Source: Mangrovimicrobium sp048323675 (GTDB lineage Bacteria > Pseudomonadota > Gammaproteobacteria > Pseudomonadales > Halieaceae). Taken from it: DNA of 64,000 nt. Location: assembly GCF_048323675.1 (NCBI RefSeq), contig NZ_JBLWFK010000002.1:868001-932000 (forward strand). The letters run 5' to 3'. The notes beneath the pieces are model-generated. The model was given only the letters and a program-made list of their open reading frames with translations, made no database searches and was not told the origin of the DNA. Positions 25,050 through 32,920 of the stretch are shown one piece after another. Both the position numbers and the translations under genes were made by a program. Within the stretch, counting starts at the first letter, position 1, and each line of letters begins with the position of its first letter.

Positions 25050-25652
25050 TCAGCCGATGCGCACGCGCCTGAGGCCGCGCTGCCCCAATTCGGTCTCCCA
25101 GAGCCCGAATCGACCGCTTTCCAGGTCGTCGTAGGCCTGCAGGATATGTTCATTGACTTCCGGGTAGGCGACCTCGTCCCAGGGCACCTCATCCCGGGCG
25201 AAAAAGCCACAGGCCATGGACTCCGGCCCCGGGGAACAGTGTTCGGAACCCACCCGGGTGACATAGGCGAAATACACCTGGCTGAAACTCACCAGCGTAC
25301 CCACCATGTAGAAGCGCAGCCTGTCCTGTTCCAGCATGACCCCCGCCTCCTCCCGCACCTCGCGCACGGCCCCGTCTTCCAGCCGCTCGCCGTTTTCCAG
25401 GAACCCGCCAGGTATCGCCCACAGGCCACGTCGCGGAGCGATAGCCCGCTGCACCCACAACAGGCGCTTGCCACAAGCGACAAAGCAGTTGGTGACGATC
25501 ATCGGGTGGTCGATATGAATCTTGCTGCACCGGGGACAGATCCAGTGCCTGCGCAACTCCCCGCCGACTTCGTGCCGGATGAGCGGGCTGGCGCAGTGGG
25601 GGCAGAACTTCAGGATGGCTGAATCGGGCGGTGTCAATGCGGGTCGGACCAT
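25050..25652 (-). CDS. NUDIX hydrolase with N-terminal zinc ribbon
   Basis: 200 residues. Two Cys pairs (FCPHCASP near 17-20 and ICPRCSK near 39-42) form a zinc-ribbon-like head as in NudC and related enzymes. The Nudix box is intact: GGFLENGERLEDGAVREVREEAGV, with the REVREEAG metal-binding glutamates. It should hydrolyse a nucleoside diphosphate derivative such as NADH, ADP-ribose or FAD; the exact substrate cannot be read. The ATG at 25652 has no clear ribosome site. Single gene. Confidence 0.88.
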   Translation of the reverse strand: MVRPALTPPDSAILKFCPHCASPLIRHEVGGELRRHWICPRCSKIHIDHPMIVTNCFVACGKRLLWVQRAIAPRRGLWAIPGGFLENGERLEDGAVREVREEAGVMLEQDRLRFYMVGTLVSFSQVYFAYVTRVGSEHCSPGPESMACGFFARDEVPWDEVAYPEVNEHILQAYDDLESGRFGLWETELGQRGLRRVRIG

Positions 25653-25820
25653 GGCACGGGTAACTGGGAAAACTATAGCATGGCGGATTCACTATAAGTC
25701 TGCGGGACTACTGGATTTCAATTGCGTCCGGCATATACTTGCTGAAAGCGCCGCAAGCAGACGGCGCGGGTGGTACCACTTTCCTGTCCGTATTGACGTA
25801 TCCCTGAAGGAAATGCGTCC

Positions 25821-26738
25821 GTGCAATCTTTTATCCGAATTGTCGAAATCTGGACTCCCGATGCCGCCGGTGAACGGCTGGAACTGAAAGCCGGTGCCTA
25901 CGGCAACCTGTCGGCATTTTCCCGCCACAGCGAAAACCTGACCTTTGCCCCCGGGCAGGGCCTGCCCGGACTCGCCTGGCAGGCCGGTATGCCCATCGTC
26001 ATGCGCGACCTGAACCGGGCGGATTTCCTCCGCGCCGGCCCGGCCGGCGAAGCTGGCCTCACCGCCGGTATCGCCATGCCGATATTCCAGGGCACGGCGC
26101 TGCGCGCGGTGCTGGTATTCCTGTGCGGTAACCACGGCCACAGTGACGGCGCCATCGAAATCTGGAAGGACGACGAACTGAGCGGCCAGTCATTCATCGA
26201 CGGCTATTACGGCAACCTCCGGCACTTCGAACGCCAGTCCCGCAGTATCAAGTTCCCCATGGGCTGGGGCCTTCCGGGCATGGTGTGGAAGACGGCGGAA
26301 CCGCAGGTTGTCGATGTCGGCAACACCAACGCCTTCCTGCGCTCCCAGGCCGCCCTGGAGGCGGGTATTTCCACCGGCATCGGCATTCCCCTGAACTCCA
26401 ACCGCAATGTCGATGACATTGGCTTCGTGGTCACGTTCCTGTCTGTGCGCGCCAATCCGATCGCCCGCAGTTTTGAGGTCTGGCGCGTTACCGACAACGG
26501 CGGTGCCCTGTTTTTTACCGTGGGCTTTGACGACAGCAGGAGCGGCATCACCGCATCGCGCGACTGTTCGCGCCGCCTGCTCAGCGGTGAGGGCACGGTT
26601 GGCGCGGCGCTCCAGTCGGGCATGCCGGTGATCGAACAGCGCGCCCTGGAACACGAGGGCACGGAGCTGCTGAACCAGCTGGCCATACCGGTGTTTTACC
26701 AGGAGGAATTGCGGTCCGTCGTGTGCTTCCGTTTCTAG
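25821..26738 (+). CDS. Protein of three GAF-like repeats, no output domain
   Basis: 305 residues from a GTG at 25821 with GAAGGA upstream. Three segments share a pattern. The first is near 43-90 (APGQGLPGLAWQAGMPIVM, then LTAGIAMPIF). The second is near 148-195 (GWGLPGMVWKTAEPQVVD, then ISTGIGIPL). The third, weaker, is near 253-300 (LSGEGTVGAALQSGMPVIE, then LAIPVFYQEE). This is the pattern of GAF domains, with the G-x-P turn before a strand. No kinase, cyclase or helix-turn-helix region is present, so it may be a stand-alone ligand sensor or adaptor. Confidence 0.7.
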   Translation: MQSFIRIVEIWTPDAAGERLELKAGAYGNLSAFSRHSENLTFAPGQGLPGLAWQAGMPIVMRDLNRADFLRAGPAGEAGLTAGIAMPIFQGTALRAVLVFLCGNHGHSDGAIEIWKDDELSGQSFIDGYYGNLRHFERQSRSIKFPMGWGLPGMVWKTAEPQVVDVGNTNAFLRSQAALEAGISTGIGIPLNSNRNVDDIGFVVTFLSVRANPIARSFEVWRVTDNGGALFFTVGFDDSRSGITASRDCSRRLLSGEGTVGAALQSGMPVIEQRALEHEGTELLNQLAIPVFYQEELRSVVCFRF

Positions 26739-26871
26739 CACCGTCAGGCATCCACCACCTGCCCGCATGGTCATGGAAAATTCACAGTAAATGCCGATTT
26801 CCCCGTCGGCTGTCATGCGCTGTTGCTATACTTCGCCGCCATAACATCACATCCACCAGGGAACCAGAATC

Positions 26872-27432
26872 ATGAAACACGCCAGAATAGCCGCCCTCGC
26901 GCTGGGCACAGCGTTCATCGCCAGCTTCCCCCTTGCCAGCCTCGCCGACGAAGGCCTGATGCTCGGCGCGGGTGCCTACTACACCCTGGTCGACGACGAA
27001 CTGCGCGGCAAGCAGGATTTCAACGACGAAGCCCAGGCCATCATCGACGATTCCAGCTACGGCCTGAACGCCGCCATCGGCTGGCGCTTCAACAACTGGC
27101 TCGCCATCGAAGGTGGCTACTGGTACCTCGGCGAAGTGGAGTCAGACGACCTGGACTCCGGCAACAAGATCGATGTCGAAACCGACACCTTCCACGCGGG
27201 CGCGATGGTATCGGTGCCGCTGTTCATTTTCGATATCTATGCCCGCGGCGGCGTCGCCTTCTGGGACGCGCAGGCCGACCGCGGCTTCGACGACGACGGC
27301 ACGGACCCCTATTACGGCATTGGCGGCGCCCTCAACCTGGGCGGCAGTATCGACCTCTACGCGGAGTGGGTGCGCTTCCAGCTGAACACCGATATCGACA
27401 CCTTCGGCATGGGTGTGCGCTTTACCTTCTAA
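26872..27432 (+). CDS. Small outer-membrane beta-barrel protein
   Basis: 186 residues with a signal peptide (ALALGTAFIASFPLASLADE, cleavage after about residue 25). The mature part alternates short amphipathic strands ending in aromatic residues (GLNAAIGWRFNNWLAIEGGYWYLG, IDLYAEWVRFQLN) and finishes with GMGVRFTF, the C-terminal Phe signature for outer-membrane insertion. This is the OmpA-like/OmpW-size eight-strand barrel class. A TATACT-like -10 lies about 40 bases upstream. The role is unknown. Confidence 0.8.
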   Translation: MKHARIAALALGTAFIASFPLASLADEGLMLGAGAYYTLVDDELRGKQDFNDEAQAIIDDSSYGLNAAIGWRFNNWLAIEGGYWYLGEVESDDLDSGNKIDVETDTFHAGAMVSVPLFIFDIYARGGVAFWDAQADRGFDDDGTDPYYGIGGALNLGGSIDLYAEWVRFQLNTDIDTFGMGVRFTF

Positions 27433-27450
27433 GCCCCATCGTTCGGCGCC

Positions 27451-27472
27451 CTCCCCGGCCCGCGCCGGGGAG
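27451..27472. terminator. Hairpin after the outer-membrane protein gene
   Basis: CTCCCCGGC, a CCGC loop and GCCGGGGAG make a perfect 9-bp stem. It lies between convergent stops at 27432 and 27528 and may serve both; no T run is present. Confidence 0.5.
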
Positions 27473-27527
27473 CAGTCCATCCATCGGTGCCGCAGCAGCC
27501 TGCTACCCGCTGCGCTGGGTCATCGAC

Positions 27528-28430
27528 TCAGGCTATCTGGATCGCCTTGTAGGCCAGCATCGATGAATCCCACTGCCGCTCCACCTCGAACTGGTAGTCG
27601 GCGTAATCCGATCCGAATACGTTGTCCCGATTGTTGCCGGTATCCTTGGCCTGGCCGGTGTAATCGGGGTTATTGAGATAGATGTCGTTGCACAGGTCAT
27701 CGTCGAAGCAGAACTGGGTCACCAGGGCCTCCGAGTTATTCCTGACGATACGCACATGGATATGCGTAGTACGGCTGGCATACCAGCCGGGGAAGCAGCA
27801 CTTGAAGTACACCAGGCCGTTGGCATCGGTGGTCTGCACGCCGCGGAACCAGCGCGAGGCCAGCGCGCCTGAATCCCCGCCCGTGCAATAACCGGAGTTG
27901 AAGCTGCGGGTGTTGGCGCTGCCGGTGGTATCGCCAGAATAGATACCCTCCCAGTTGACGAACCAGATCTCGATATTCGCATCCGCAATCGGTTCACAGG
28001 CCTGGTCGACAAGTTTCAGCACCAGCGCCATGGGCACGCCCGGTTCACCTGCAGAGATATCCTGTGCAAACTCGTCGGCCTGGAAATAACAGGGTCCCAG
28101 GGTGTATTCACGGGTCAGGGTACAGGTATTGCCGAGACCGCTGGCAAAGGGATCGGAGGGTGGAAAGTCGGCCTGCATGGCGGAAGTTCCGCCACTCAAC
28201 CAGTCGCTGTCATTGCTGACCGCCTCTTCCCCAGAGCTATCCGTGGTGTCGTCCGCCGTGGCCCCGGTACCGGTCGCAGCGGAAGCATCGCTGGCAGCAA
28301 GACCGGCAGTTGCACCACCACCGCCACCGCCGCCACAACCTGCAAGTGGCAACAAGGGAACGAGTGTGACAGTAGCTGCCATCTTCTGCAGGAGTTTCCT
28401 GCGCGCTAACAACAGATCATGGGGAGGCAT
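27528..28430 (-). CDS. Exported intradiol ring-cleavage dioxygenase-like lipoprotein
   Basis: 300 residues. The N-terminus has twin-arginine-like RRKLLQ, then a hydrophobic stretch ending in the lipobox LAGC (Cys32) and a poly-Gly run, so a lipoprotein exported to the envelope is likely. A low-complexity Ala/Thr/Asp linker (about 40-75) leads to the dioxygenase domain. It carries the family pattern TLGPCYFQADEFAQDI, then ADANIEIWFVNWEGIYSG, WFRGVQTTDANGLVYFK, FPGWYASRTTHIHVR. His223 and His225 with Tyr residues in these segments would hold the iron. The usual enzymes cleave catechols; here the substrate and activity are unproven. Confidence 0.82.
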   Translation of the reverse strand: MPPHDLLLARRKLLQKMAATVTLVPLLPLAGCGGGGGGGATAGLAASDASAATGTGATADDTTDSSGEEAVSNDSDWLSGGTSAMQADFPPSDPFASGLGNTCTLTREYTLGPCYFQADEFAQDISAGEPGVPMALVLKLVDQACEPIADANIEIWFVNWEGIYSGDTTGSANTRSFNSGYCTGGDSGALASRWFRGVQTTDANGLVYFKCCFPGWYASRTTHIHVRIVRNNSEALVTQFCFDDDLCNDIYLNNPDYTGQAKDTGNNRDNVFGSDYADYQFEVERQWDSSMLAYKAIQIA

Positions 28431-28649
28431 GGGTTCACCTGTAGCTGGATTGTCGGGGAAGTCGAGAATCCATGCTATGCGAAACCCAGCAGTTCACTGG
28501 ACAGCAGATGGGTTAACAAACGTGAAGAATTGTAAGAGGCGGATGTTTGTGCTCGACACCGGAAAGCGAATCAGGCGGTGGGAAGAGCCGGACCGGGTGG
28601 GCGCCCTCGCAGTTCATCGCTACCCGACAGCATTTCATCGCTTCCCGTC

Positions 28650-28720
28650 TTGATGGTTCGCCGGACTCGTATACGATTGGCGCCACCTTGACGGTCCGCC
28701 GGGCTCGTCTACGATTGGCG
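28650..28720 (+). promoter_or_regulatory. Tandem 33-base repeat that duplicates a promoter-like sequence
   Basis: Two copies at 28650-28682 and 28688-28720 are about 88% identical with a 38-base period. Each holds TTGAYG, a 16-base spacer and TACGAT, at 28650/28672 and 28688/28710. This resembles a duplicated sigma-70 promoter. The lipoprotein start codon is 46 bases downstream of the second copy. Confidence 0.5.
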
Positions 28721-28765
28721 TGTGCCTTTGCGGCATACTTTCCCGCCCACCGGAGGGGCTACACC

Positions 28766-29500
28766 ATGGATACCCGACCCAAACTGGCCTCACCCGGTGA
28801 GCCCAGGGCATTCGGGTACCAGGCGCTCGGCGCACTGGCGGTGCTGGCCTGCCTGTCGGCCTGCAACGCAATATCACCCGCGCGGATGGCGCTGCCGGAG
28901 GAATTCAGCGCCAGGGCAACTGTGCGCGAAGCCCACGGCATTGGCGGAGGCACCCAGGGAACGTTTCACCTTGGCGGGATGGAAGGCTCCTACCGCCGCT
29001 CGGCCTCGCGCCTCGAGGTATTCGACGTCTATGATGGCCGTTCCGCGTCCGTTGACTTCACCTTCGGCAGCGAGCGGGCGGCGTGTATTGCGAAGGAACG
29101 CCAGCTGAATTTCAAGACCCTGAACTTTTCCCCCAAACCGATGGCCTATGCCTGCACGTTTACCGGGCCGGAAATGGCCGCAGCATCCAGCCTGGAACTG
29201 CAGGAATCCCGGGAAGGCGCGTCCGGCGCCTTCGGCCAGCGGCAGCGATTGGGCGCAATGGAATACCCGAACGGCCAGTTGATGATCCGCTCGGTACACG
29301 CAATCGACGGCAGTGCTTTCGAAGTCAACCTGCCCATCGGTTACACCTTCGACCACGACGGCCGCATGGTCGGCGCGGTTGAAATAAACGGTGGCATCAC
29401 CCTGACCCTGGATACATCAGAGTCCCCCGAAGTGCTGCGCTCCGCTGAACTGGCGGCGCTGGCACTGGGCCTGCTCTGGGATACCGGCGAATACGATTAA
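28766..29500 (+). CDS. Lipoprotein of unknown function
   Basis: 244 residues from ATG 28766 with GGAGG upstream. A signal peptide ends in the lipobox LSAC (near residue 33), indicating a lipid anchor. The rest is a mix of strands (GTFHLGGMEGSYRRSASRL, SVDFTFGSERAACIAKERQL, GGITLTLDTSES) with no motif I recognise. It is the first gene of a pair with the gene at 29520 (19-base gap). The tandem promoter-like repeats upstream probably drive both. Confidence 0.7.
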   Translation: MDTRPKLASPGEPRAFGYQALGALAVLACLSACNAISPARMALPEEFSARATVREAHGIGGGTQGTFHLGGMEGSYRRSASRLEVFDVYDGRSASVDFTFGSERAACIAKERQLNFKTLNFSPKPMAYACTFTGPEMAAASSLELQESREGASGAFGQRQRLGAMEYPNGQLMIRSVHAIDGSAFEVNLPIGYTFDHDGRMVGAVEINGGITLTLDTSESPEVLRSAELAALALGLLWDTGEYD

Positions 29501-29519
29501 CAATACACAGGAGAAAACC

Positions 29520-30011
29520 ATGCTGTTTCACGCTTCAATACCCGCAGAAAACTGCGAACGCGTCGCCCAGGTACTGGCCGAAATCTGGCAGGGCTCATAC
29601 GCCCCCTTCCCGCCCTGCCCGGGAGGCTATATCGCCATGGCCGGCGATGACCGCGGTACGGAAATCGAGGTCTTTCCCTGGACCTGCGAGAACCACATCG
29701 GCGAGGTGGAACTGGACATCGTGCCGCGCACTGCAGGCAACGGGCACTCGGCCTGCCACCTGGCCGTGGCGACGCCGCTGGAGGAAGAAGATATCCTGGC
29801 CATTGCTTCCCGCGAAGGCTGGACGGCCCGGGTCTGCGACCGGGGCGGCTGCTTTCACGTGATCGAAGTGTGGCTGGAAAACCGTTTCCTGGTGGAGGTG
29901 CTGACGGCGCCTATGCAGGCGGAGTACGTGGCGTTTCTCAAGCCTGAGGTGTGGGAAAAAACCTTCGGTGGCGTGCGGATGGCGAATTCCATCGCGCGCC
30001 TGACAGCCTGA
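29520..30011 (+). CDS. Conserved-type hypothetical protein
   Basis: 163 residues with AGGAGAA at the right distance before the ATG, no signal peptide and no membrane segment. It opens MLFHASIPAENCERVAQVL, which reads like one half of a glyoxalase/VOC-type fold, and includes ETCENH-type acidic segments (GTEIEVFPWTCENHIGEV). The second half HVIEVWLENRFLVEVL fits the partner beta strands. I would not assign an activity. It follows the lipoprotein gene by 19 bases. Confidence 0.65.
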   Translation: MLFHASIPAENCERVAQVLAEIWQGSYAPFPPCPGGYIAMAGDDRGTEIEVFPWTCENHIGEVELDIVPRTAGNGHSACHLAVATPLEEEDILAIASREGWTARVCDRGGCFHVIEVWLENRFLVEVLTAPMQAEYVAFLKPEVWEKTFGGVRMANSIARLTA

Positions 30012-30132
30012 TCTCTGGTAAATTTCAATATCAGTTACCCCGGGGCGTCGCCACGCAGGGAAATGATTTCACTGCTCAAAATGTCGGAAACGCGCGGATC
30101 GGCGCCCCCTTTCATTCAGGATTTCCAGCTTC

Positions 30133-31428
30133 TCAGTCTGCCAGCCCGAACAGGCGCGGCAGCCACAGGGCGGTTTCCGGCACATACGTCACCACGATCA
30201 GGGCGAGGAACATCGCCAGGTACATCGGCAACAGCGGGCGCACGATTTCGCCGATGCGGGTACCACCTATCGCACTGCTGACAAACAACAGGCTGCCCAC
30301 CGGCGGGCTGCACAGGCCAATGCACAGGTTCATCACCAGCATGATGCCAAAGTGCAGTGGCGACATTCCCAGTGCTGTCGCCACGGGCAGAAATATAGGG
30401 GTGAACACCAACACTGCCGGAGTCATATCCATGAAGGCGCCGACCAGCAGGAGCACCAAGTTGATCATCAGCAGGATGAGCAAGGGATTGTCGGAAAACC
30501 CCAGCAGCGTCTCGCTGATCAACTGGGGTATGTTCTCGTAGGCGAGAATCCATGACAGGCATGTCGAGGTCGCGATCAGCAGCATGACCACCGCCGTGGT
30601 CTCTGCTGACTTCAGCAGGATGCCCGCGATTTCTCCCGGCGCCACCTCGCGATAGACCAGCACTGCCAGGACGAACGCATAGATAACCGCGATGGCGCCG
30701 GCCTCTGTGGCGGTGAAGGCGCCGCCGACGATGCCGCCGATGACCAGTACGATCAGCATCAGGCTGGGCAGGGCCGAGAAACTGGCGTGTGCAACTTCCG
30801 CGGCCGACGAGCGGGGCCCGCCGCGCAGTCCGGCGCGCCGCGTGTACAACAGGCACACGCCCATCAACGCCAGCGCCAGCAGGACGCCGGGAACATAACC
30901 ACCCAGGAACAGCGCCGCGACAGACACCCCGCCGCTGGCCACCGCGTAGACGATCAGGATATTGCTGGGCGGGATCAGCATGCCCGTGGTCGAGGCCGCA
31001 GCGGTCAGCGCGGTCCCGAATGCCCTGCCGTAACCTTCCCGGCGCATCTCGTCGATCATCACGCCACCCACCGCAGAGGTAGCAGCAATGGCTGAGCCGG
31101 AGATTGCGCCGAACAGGGTGCAGGCAACCACGTTGACCAGCGCAAGACCTCCGGGCAGCGCACCGACCAGCGCGCGGGCGAAATTCACCAGACGCCGCGC
31201 GATTCCCCCACGGGCCATCAGGTTGCCGGACAGGATGAACAGCGGAATGGCCAGCAGCGCGAAACTGTTGATCCCCCCTGCCATGCGCTGGGCCATGGTG
31301 GTAAGCGCCGGGACAGGATCCACGGACAGCAACATGGTGCACAGGGTCGCCAGGCCAAGTGCGAAGGCAATGGGTACGCCGATGGCCAGCAACAGGGCGA
31401 GTGTCGCGCACAGCAGCAGGAAACTCAT
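30133..31428 (-). CDS. dctM: TRAP transporter large permease (DctM type), probably for uronate
   Basis: 431 residues, the usual DctM length, almost entirely hydrophobic with about 12 membrane segments. Family landmarks are PLFILSGNLMARGGIARRLVNF, GAISGSAIAATSAVGGVMIDEMRREGYG and LIPPSNILIVYAV. It is the ion-coupled translocating subunit. Its ATG overlaps the stop of the small permease gene as ATGA. It is the last gene of the glucuronide operon; by context the substrate is glucuronate or a related hexuronate. Confidence 0.92.
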   Translation of the reverse strand: MSFLLLCATLALLLAIGVPIAFALGLATLCTMLLSVDPVPALTTMAQRMAGGINSFALLAIPLFILSGNLMARGGIARRLVNFARALVGALPGGLALVNVVACTLFGAISGSAIAATSAVGGVMIDEMRREGYGRAFGTALTAAASTTGMLIPPSNILIVYAVASGGVSVAALFLGGYVPGVLLALALMGVCLLYTRRAGLRGGPRSSAAEVAHASFSALPSLMLIVLVIGGIVGGAFTATEAGAIAVIYAFVLAVLVYREVAPGEIAGILLKSAETTAVVMLLIATSTCLSWILAYENIPQLISETLLGFSDNPLLILLMINLVLLLVGAFMDMTPAVLVFTPIFLPVATALGMSPLHFGIMLVMNLCIGLCSPPVGSLLFVSSAIGGTRIGEIVRPLLPMYLAMFLALIVVTYVPETALWLPRLFGLAD

Positions 31429-31910
31429 CGCACATCACTCCGCAGGGCATCGTTGATCTCGGCGCAGGCGTACAGCGCTACCAGCAGCCCGCTCAGCGGA
31501 ATCACCGTGTAGACAAGCGCCATCGGCACACCCATGGCTGCGGATACCTGCTGCAGCTCCCAGGTCAACGCGACCAGGCTGCCCCCCCCGAGCACCGATA
31601 CCAGCAGTGCGAAAACCAGCACCAGCAGCGCGATCACCGCGCGCTGCACCGCCCTGGCGGATTTGCCCAGGCGTCCTTCCAGCAAGTCGATGGCCATGTG
31701 TGCGCGGCAGCCGTACGCATAGGCTGCGCCGAGCAGGCCAATCCACACCAGCAGGTAGCGCGCCAGCTCCTCCGTCCAGGAACTGGGATCGCCGAGCAGG
31801 TAACGCGACACCACCTGCCAGGTGACGCAGGCCACCAACAGCAGCATCAACAGCGCCAGCACGCGCTGCAACACGGCATCCACGGGGGTGATGATTCGGC
31901 GGAAACTCAC
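31425..31910 (-). CDS. dctQ: TRAP transporter small permease (DctQ type)
   Basis: 161 residues from a GTG at 31910 that overlaps the dctP stop as GTGA; a longer upstream reading would run through dctP. Four hydrophobic segments are seen, with the family pattern TWQVVSRYLLGDPSSWTEELARYLLVWIGLLGAAYAY and a following RAHMAIDLLEGRL. It couples the binding protein to DctM in the inner membrane. The stop overlaps the dctM start. Confidence 0.9.
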   Translation of the reverse strand: MSFRRIITPVDAVLQRVLALLMLLLVACVTWQVVSRYLLGDPSSWTEELARYLLVWIGLLGAAYAYGCRAHMAIDLLEGRLGKSARAVQRAVIALLVLVFALLVSVLGGGSLVALTWELQQVSAAMGVPMALVYTVIPLSGLLVALYACAEINDALRSDVR

Positions 31911-32914
31911 GGCATCCCCCGGATAGTGCTCAGGAGGTCGCCCAGTGGCGTACCGCCCCAGGCGGCGTACATGGGCTCCACCGCAGCGCGGAAAGCCGCC
32001 TTGTCCGGGTGGATGATTTCCACCCCCGCCGATTTCACTGCGGCCATCGCTTCCTGTGTCGCTACCCGCCACAGTTCGCGTTCGTATTGCGCAGAGGCAT
32101 CCGCCGCGGCCTGCAACCAGGTCTGCTGCGGCGGCGAAAGGCTCTGCCAGACGTGCCTGCTCACCATCAGCACGTCGGGTACGAAAGTGTGTTCATCGAG
32201 GCTGAAATACCGCGCCACCTCGAAATGTCGCGACAAATAAAAACTCGGCGGGTTGTTCTCCGCGCCGTCGACGATGCCTTGCTGCAGCGCCGTATATAAT
32301 TCCGCCCAGGCGATCGGGGTGGCTGCGGCGCCCAGCGCCTGGATCATCTGCACCGAGGTCTTGCTTTTCTGTACGCGGATTTTCAGCCCGGCGAGGTCGG
32401 CGGGCGTATGCACCGGCTGGTGCGTGGTATAGAAGCTGCGGCTGCCGGCGTCGTAATAGGCGAGTCCGCGCAGACGCACCTGCTCCAGCGACAACAGCAA
32501 GGCCCTGCCGTGCTCGCTGTCAAGGAAACGCTGGAAGTGCGCGGCGTCGCGAAACACGTAGGGCACGCTGAAGATCTTCATTGCCGGCGCGAAGCTCTCC
32601 AGCGGACTGGCGGAGACCTTGGTCAGGGCGATGCTGCCCACCTGCAGCAATTCGATCAGGTCGCGCTCGGCGCCCAGTTGCCCGGCGGGATGGATATCCA
32701 GTTGCATCGCCCCGCCGGACTGCTCACTGAGTACCTCACCCATGTAGACCATGGCCTTGTGTACCGGATGGTTGGTGTCCAGACCGTGGGCGAGCTTCAG
32801 GCGCAGCGCATCCGCGCCGCGAATGCCGCAGGCGGCGAGCGCTGGCAGCGCAGCGCCCGTCAGCAGGCCGCGCAGGAACTGCTTGCGGCTGACTCCCAGC
32901 GGCGGGCAGCTCAC
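31907..32914 (-). CDS. dctP: TRAP transporter substrate-binding protein (DctP type), lipoprotein
   Basis: 335 residues from a GTG at 32914, six bases after the GH2 stop. The N-terminus (SRKQFLRGLLTGAALPALAAC) combines an RK Tat-like patch with a lipobox ending at Cys29, so the protein is probably anchored in the periplasm. The binding-protein body shows LKLAHGLDTNHPVHKAM, GLKIRVQKSKTSVQMIQALGAAATPI and AELYTALQQGIVDGAENNP, which contains the family's carboxylate-binding Arg (in KIRV) and the GIVDGAE turn. With the uronate genes alongside, its ligand is probably glucuronate. Confidence 0.9.
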   Translation of the reverse strand: MSCPPLGVSRKQFLRGLLTGAALPALAACGIRGADALRLKLAHGLDTNHPVHKAMVYMGEVLSEQSGGAMQLDIHPAGQLGAERDLIELLQVGSIALTKVSASPLESFAPAMKIFSVPYVFRDAAHFQRFLDSEHGRALLLSLEQVRLRGLAYYDAGSRSFYTTHQPVHTPADLAGLKIRVQKSKTSVQMIQALGAAATPIAWAELYTALQQGIVDGAENNPPSFYLSRHFEVARYFSLDEHTFVPDVLMVSRHVWQSLSPPQQTWLQAAADASAQYERELWRVATQEAMAAVKSAGVEIIHPDKAAFRAAVEPMYAAWGGTPLGDLLSTIRGMP

Positions 32915-32920
32915 CCGGGT

